From an uncultured Coriobacteriaceae bacterium (GTDB lineage: Bacteria; Actinomycetota; Coriobacteriia; Coriobacteriales; QAMH01): a DNA stretch of 8,001 bases. How positions within the stretch are numbered: the stretch's first letter is position 1; the number at the start of each line of letters is the position of its first letter. A model generated the notes under the pieces. That model had not been told where the DNA came from and ran no database searches. It saw nothing but the letters and a program-made list of their open reading frames with translations. This document shows positions 5,301-8,001 of the stretch, piece by piece. Made by a program: the position numbers and the translations under genes. Where the stretch lies: assembly GCA_902783175.1 (NCBI GenBank), contig CACZQA010000250.1, positions 1-8,001 of the forward strand. The letters run 5' to 3'.

Positions 5301-7274
5301 GCCAAAGACGCCGTGAGCGCGCTCGTCTATTCCGCAGACCGCGAGCGCTACCTGGAGTTTTGCGACCTTGAGACGATCGAGCAGCGCATGAGCCGCTGCC
5401 CGGAGCCGTATCTTGCCGACGTGTTCCGGATGCGCGACGACGCCGGCCTGTTCAGCTGGAATGAGCTTGTCGTGGTGCCGCTGCAGCTCGGCGGCCAGAC
5501 CTACGCGATCTCGGCGGTGCGCCAGGCGAGCACGTCGAGCGTCAGCCGCATCATGGAGCCCGATGGCACGATTCCCCACGGCGAGCTGTGGGATTCCTAC
5601 CTCGACATCGCCCAGGTGGGCATCTTCTGGAAAGACGCGCAGCGCCGCTTCCTCGGCGCCAACCGGTTCTTCCTCGACTACTACGGCATGGACTCGGTCG
5701 ACCAGATCGTCGGAAAGACCGACGAGGACCTGGGCTGGCACGTGGACGAGGAGCCTTCGCGCGCCGCAGAGCTGCGCGTGATCAACGACCACGAGGTGAT
5801 CCGCGACGTGCCCGGGCGCTGCATAAGCCACTGCGAGGACCGCGCGATCGTGGCGAGCAAGGCCCCCGTCATCGAAAACGGCGTGGTCAAGGGCCTCGTC
5901 GGGCACTTCGTCGACGTCGAGGACCGCTGCGGCGGTGATGAGACGGCACGGCGCCTTGCCTTGGGCAGCGGACCGCTCGAGCTTGCCGGCTTCGATGCCA
6001 TGCAGGCCCAGCTGCTCGCGTTTGCGGAAAGCTACGGGGACACGGGCAGGGATTTCGTCTTCGCGTACCTTGCGGTCACGAACCTGGAGCAACTTGCGGG
6101 CACCTTCGGCGAGCAGTTCGAGGCCGCGGTGCTCGAGGAGGTCGCCCGCCGCATCGACGTCGTCTGCGGCACTTCCTGCGTGCTCACGCGCGCGCGGGGC
6201 AGCTGGTTTGCGCTCGTGGCGCACGTCGACGGCAGGCAGGATGCCCTTGCGCTCATCCACCGCGTCACGGCGGCGGGCGGCGGCCCGTGCTCCATCGCGG
6301 GCACCTCGTGCACGGTCGAGCTGCAAAGCGGCGCGGCACGCTACGGCGAGACGGAAAACCTGCTCTCGCTCGTGCAGACTGCCGAGGAGCGGCTGCTCGA
6401 CATGCGGCATGCAGACGATGCCCTCGCGGCGCAGGGCGACGGGGTCGAGCGCATCGCGCGAGACGACCTGGTCCGCCGCATGAAGATCTTGAGCGGGTAT
6501 TTCGACAGCGTGCGGGTCGTCTCGCCCCGGCGACTCGAGGCGCGTGCGTTCGACCGCGGGCGCGGCACGGTGGGCGAGCCGTTCGCCTGCTACAGGCGGC
6601 GCGGCGGCACGGCGCGCTGCGATGACTGCGCGGCGCTGCGGGCGCTCGCGACCAAGCAGGACCAGGTGCGCTACGAGCACAAGGGAGAAGCGCTGCACGT
6701 GACGACGTACCGAAACGTCCTGGTGGACGGCGAGGAGCTCGTGCTCGTGCTCGAGCTCGGCCTGCCGCAGTACGCGCTGCCTGCACGGGAAGACGCCGCG
6801 CGCCAGGGCACGGGCGACATCTGGTACAGCGGTCCCGAGACTGGCGTCTACAACCGCCGGTACTTCGACGAGTACCTGCTCAAACAGCAGGCGACGAAGG
6901 TCGCCAAGCTCGACATGGACAAGTTCACGCTCGTGGGCAGCCGTTTTGGGGCGCACGCCGCGGACGAGGGGCTGCACCGCGTCGCAAAGCTGCTCGCGTC
7001 AACGGTTGGCGAGCGGGGGATGGTCTCGCACTTCGGCGCCGACCAGTTCGTCATCGTGTTTCTGGATTCGGTCGGGGCCGAGGAGTACCGAGACGTGCTC
7101 TCGGAGGCCGCACAGGGCATCCAGCGCCTTGCCTTCGAGCCGTACCCCAACCTCAGGCTGAGCGCGAGCATCGGCGCGACGGACCGCTCCGGGTCCGTCC
7201 AAGAGCTCCTCGCCGAGGCCGATTGGCTCATGTACCAGGCCAAGGGCAGCCCCGAGCACGTCGTCGTCGGCTAG
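2319..7274 (+). CDS. Membrane c-di-GMP protein: GGDEF-GGDEF-EAL-PAS-GGDEF-PAS(Cys)-GGDEF
   Basis: This 1651-residue protein probably both makes and degrades c-di-GMP at the membrane. Residues 30-192 hold about six hydrophobic helices. GGDEF1 (205-365) has DELTG, D242, N250, D259 and YGGDEF (281-286), so its cyclase site looks intact; the RxxD inhibitory site is absent (FGRQ at 273-276). GGDEF2 (380-540) keeps N430 and D439, but the metal Asp is N422 and the motif is SEDKF. The EAL domain (545-795) keeps E582, N641, E673, D703, D704, K724, E760 and Q780, so phosphodiesterase activity is expected. Residues 838-1070 look like two weak PAS folds, and 1090-1201 is a clear PAS (IFWKDAQRRFLGANRFF, GKTDEDLGWHVD). 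GGDEF3 (1218-1370) has RGSWF for its motif. A PAS-like module (1378-1482) carries C1424, C1434 and C1437. GGDEF4 (1500-1651) has LDMD but GADQF. The start is TTG. Domain borders are approximate. Confidence 0.9.
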   Translation: MSGLPEKFGITHLDDAVLKSICGTNMRFARVVSVLGLLVAAYVVVYDFVIAGGGLTLSQPELEVLLRCTMVLVLLAASAIVFITAQRFLRGSGTSAHTAQLVLIAYVVLAVSDAVLLFVIDYPVRNQVLVFVVAELVCTSVFIISPAIGIPLLVVGFTAVFNVLAPVGGHLPIPLAGRALFVLMLCAMAFMRYNAAVEEAAKQERARSISMVDELTGIMNRMFLRSDFEHHIGKPLVVMMCDLDDFKHFNDAYGHVTGDRIIRSYAEALRGEFGRQQSYRYGGDEFLVITSEPLDVFEEKLARLREKTGSIDVAEFERAITMSCGYCTGTPRDNQQLRNMIEIADRELYVAKRSGKNCVEHVAYDERLLEVGFVAGGVNPYREGDLDPLTGLINMACFRGRAAKILVNRKARERGLAYVYFNLANFKSFNNSHGFDAGDQLLRRTAHALNVAFPGYLVSRFSEDKFSVLCLADDLEERVSRAQQVVRDYQRGTSVELRAGIYLVDDGKVDIDQAHDRARIACDSIRGRYDVFFRYFDEELSFKHDREQFIISNLDSALARGDIRVYFQPIVRTITGAIYGFEALTRWIDPELGLISPGDFVPILERARLTHRLDQYVLECVCRQMRALHDSGAPWINVSVNLSRLDFSALDIPRLVREVTDRYRVPRRALNIEVTESAFTDAEQRLYASVASLRSMGYSVWMDDFGSGYSSLGNLKEHKFDLIKIDMGFLRDFDPGARSNEVLASVIDMIKRMGTGSLIEGVETQEQLDFVSAVGCEFIQGYLFGKPRPLEWYVAHLDEYQVERIESRGYYDSISRVNPVSPVPFDYDGIAGKAEKGMVSSIALAVVELRGNAVSYLWANRAYEEALASAGHASLEQSARWVNEKRGDIRRFLAHTATAGELRTLDFMGGGQHFLLRGKALSAGAGSAAVLVSLTGIVEAGEHESVGYDTVAEYLLSTFSRVDLIDLRTREIRNVYLGRTLVGSREYLETTEDEAKDAVSALVYSADRERYLEFCDLETIEQRMSRCPEPYLADVFRMRDDAGLFSWNELVVVPLQLGGQTYAISAVRQASTSSVSRIMEPDGTIPHGELWDSYLDIAQVGIFWKDAQRRFLGANRFFLDYYGMDSVDQIVGKTDEDLGWHVDEEPSRAAELRVINDHEVIRDVPGRCISHCEDRAIVASKAPVIENGVVKGLVGHFVDVEDRCGGDETARRLALGSGPLELAGFDAMQAQLLAFAESYGDTGRDFVFAYLAVTNLEQLAGTFGEQFEAAVLEEVARRIDVVCGTSCVLTRARGSWFALVAHVDGRQDALALIHRVTAAGGGPCSIAGTSCTVELQSGAARYGETENLLSLVQTAEERLLDMRHADDALAAQGDGVERIARDDLVRRMKILSGYFDSVRVVSPRRLEARAFDRGRGTVGEPFACYRRRGGTARCDDCAALRALATKQDQVRYEHKGEALHVTTYRNVLVDGEELVLVLELGLPQYALPAREDAARQGTGDIWYSGPETGVYNRRYFDEYLLKQQATKVAKLDMDKFTLVGSRFGAHAADEGLHRVAKLLASTVGERGMVSHFGADQFVIVFLDSVGAEEYRDVLSEAAQGIQRLAFEPYPNLRLSASIGATDRSGSVQELLAEADWLMYQAKGSPEHVVVG

Positions 7275-7278
7275 CAGG

Positions 7279-7319
7279 CGGGCGCGTCGGGGCTGTGTGT
7301 TGCCGCTCCGACGCGTCTG
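7279..7319. terminator. Hairpin between convergent genes, probable bidirectional terminator
   Basis: Bases 7279-7293 pair with 7305-7319 as a 15-pair stem that includes three G-U pairs, around an 11-base loop. Its core CGCGTCGG/CCGACGCG is perfect. It starts five bases after the TAG of the GGDEF/EAL gene and ends two bases before the stop of the minus-strand ABC gene, so it could serve both. Neither side has a T-run, so termination strength is uncertain. Confidence 0.65.
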
Positions 7320-7320
7320 G

Positions 7321-8001
7321 CTAGAGCGACCCGCGGTCGAACGCGAGGAGCTGACGGTAGCGCAAGCTCGTGCGCTCGAGCTCTTCGGGGGAGCCGGTAA
7401 GCTCGATGCTGCCGTCCTCGACGAACACGACGCGTCCCACGTGCTCGACTCCCGCAAGATGATGCGTGACCATGACGATGGTGCGGTCTTCGAGCACCTC
7501 GAACAGCGTGTCGAGCAACTCGCGCTCCGTGAGGGGGTCAAGCCCGCTCGACGGCTCGTCGAGCAGCACGATCGGCTCGTCTCGCAGCAGGATGCGTGCG
7601 AGCGCGATGCGGTGGCGCTCCCCGCCGCTGAAGCGCAGACCCGCCTCGTCGACTGGCGTGTCGAGGCCCTTGGGAAGCCTGTCCAGCAGGGCGCCCAGGC
7701 CAACGGACCTGAGCGCCGCCTCGGCCCGATCGCGCGTGATTTGCTCCTCCCCGAGCGTCAGGTTCTCGAGAAGCGTCGCGTCGAACAGATAGGTGTCCTG
7801 CTGGATGACGCCGAAGTACCGGTGGGCATCGTCGCCGAGCATGCTCGTCTCCACGCCGCCCAGCGTGACAGATCCGCCCGTGGGGGCAAGATCACCGCGC
7901 AGCAGGGCGAGAAGCGTCGACTTGCCGCTGCCGCTCGGGCCGAGCACGGCGAGCTTTTCGGCAGGCTCGAGGTGCAGGTCGATGCCGTGCAGCACCTCGT
8001 C
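7321..8001 (-). CDS. cydC: CydC-type thiol-reductant ABC exporter, ATP-binding domain (N-terminus beyond the edge)
   Basis: The reading frame stays open to the right edge (DEVLHGIDL at the boundary), so the 226 visible codons plus stop are only the C-terminal nucleotide-binding domain; a membrane domain should precede it outside the window. Numbering from the GTG at 7995, it has Walker A GPSGSGKST (19-27), a Q-loop in IQQDTYLF (64-71), signature FSGGE (122-126, Glu replacing the usual Gln), Walker B IVLLDEPSSGLD (142-153) with D146/E147, and the H-loop H178 in VTHHLAG. The stretches ATLLENLTLG, GLDPLTE and TIVMVTHHLAGVEHVGRVVFVEDG resemble CydC. CydDC exports cysteine/glutathione and is needed to assemble cytochrome bd oxidase. 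Other exporter-type ABC half-transporters (MsbA-like) are the alternative, since the membrane domain is unseen. All ATPase motifs are intact. Confidence 0.8.
   Translation of the reverse strand, partial: DEVLHGIDLHLEPAEKLAVLGPSGSGKSTLLALLRGDLAPTGGSVTLGGVETSMLGDDAHRYFGVIQQDTYLFDATLLENLTLGEEQITRDRAEAALRSVGLGALLDRLPKGLDTPVDEAGLRFSGGERHRIALARILLRDEPIVLLDEPSSGLDPLTERELLDTLFEVLEDRTIVMVTHHLAGVEHVGRVVFVEDGSIELTGSPEELERTSLRYRQLLAFDRGSL

Noticed and set aside
3189..6977. A 1262-codon open frame on the minus strand opposite the GGDEF/EAL gene
   Set aside because: It is low-complexity, rich in Arg, Ala, Val, Asp and His, shows no domain, and lies entirely antisense to a strongly supported gene. GC-rich codon bias explains it.
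7279..7319. Site-specific recombination or attachment site
   Set aside because: The inverted repeat sits exactly between two convergent stop codons and has no integrase nearby. A terminator-like role is the simpler reading.

Overview
The window is GC-rich bacterial DNA with strong G/C preference at third codon positions, short gene spacing and long antisense open frames of the kind GC-rich codon bias produces. The c-di-GMP multidomain protein has a PAS module of the type I associate with gut anaerobes, and this with the other genes suggests a high-GC gut-type actinobacterium, most likely class Coriobacteriia (Collinsella/Olsenella/Eggerthella relatives). This placement is an inference from gene style, not from a marker gene.

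Layout, left to right. (1) Positions 1-159 hold the last 52 codons of a GH25-type muramidase. (2) Its stop overlaps the start of an adenine deaminase gene (156-1964, ade) in an ATGA, so the two are probably co-transcribed and translationally coupled. (3) A 354-base gene-free gap (1965-2318) begins with a compact composite repeat (about 1967-2165). It holds two tandem 32-base units directly after the ade stop, three copies of a second ~27-base unit (the first inverted, forming a symmetric 58-base hairpin), and a third diverged copy of the first unit. An AT-richer leader (about 2180-2250) follows. (4) One very large gene (2319-7274, 1651 residues, TTG start) encodes a membrane-bound c-di-GMP signalling protein. 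Its order is six predicted membrane helices, an intact GGDEF, a degenerate GGDEF, an intact EAL, about two weak PAS-like regions, a clear PAS, a strongly degenerate GGDEF, a cysteine-containing PAS-like module, and a terminal GGDEF with the altered motif GADQF. (5) A GC-rich hairpin lies in the short convergent gap. (6) The ATP-binding domain of a CydC-type ABC exporter subunit lies on the minus strand and runs off the right edge.

The genes do not form one pathway. The muramidase and ade form a leftward transcription unit on the plus strand. The GGDEF/EAL protein has its own leader and is probably a bifunctional or switchable c-di-GMP synthase/phosphodiesterase with several sensory inputs. 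The ABC gene belongs to a convergent unit that would assemble a thiol-reductant exporter needed for cytochrome bd maturation. The two parts most worth a second look are the composite intergenic repeat and the four-GGDEF/one-EAL fusion.
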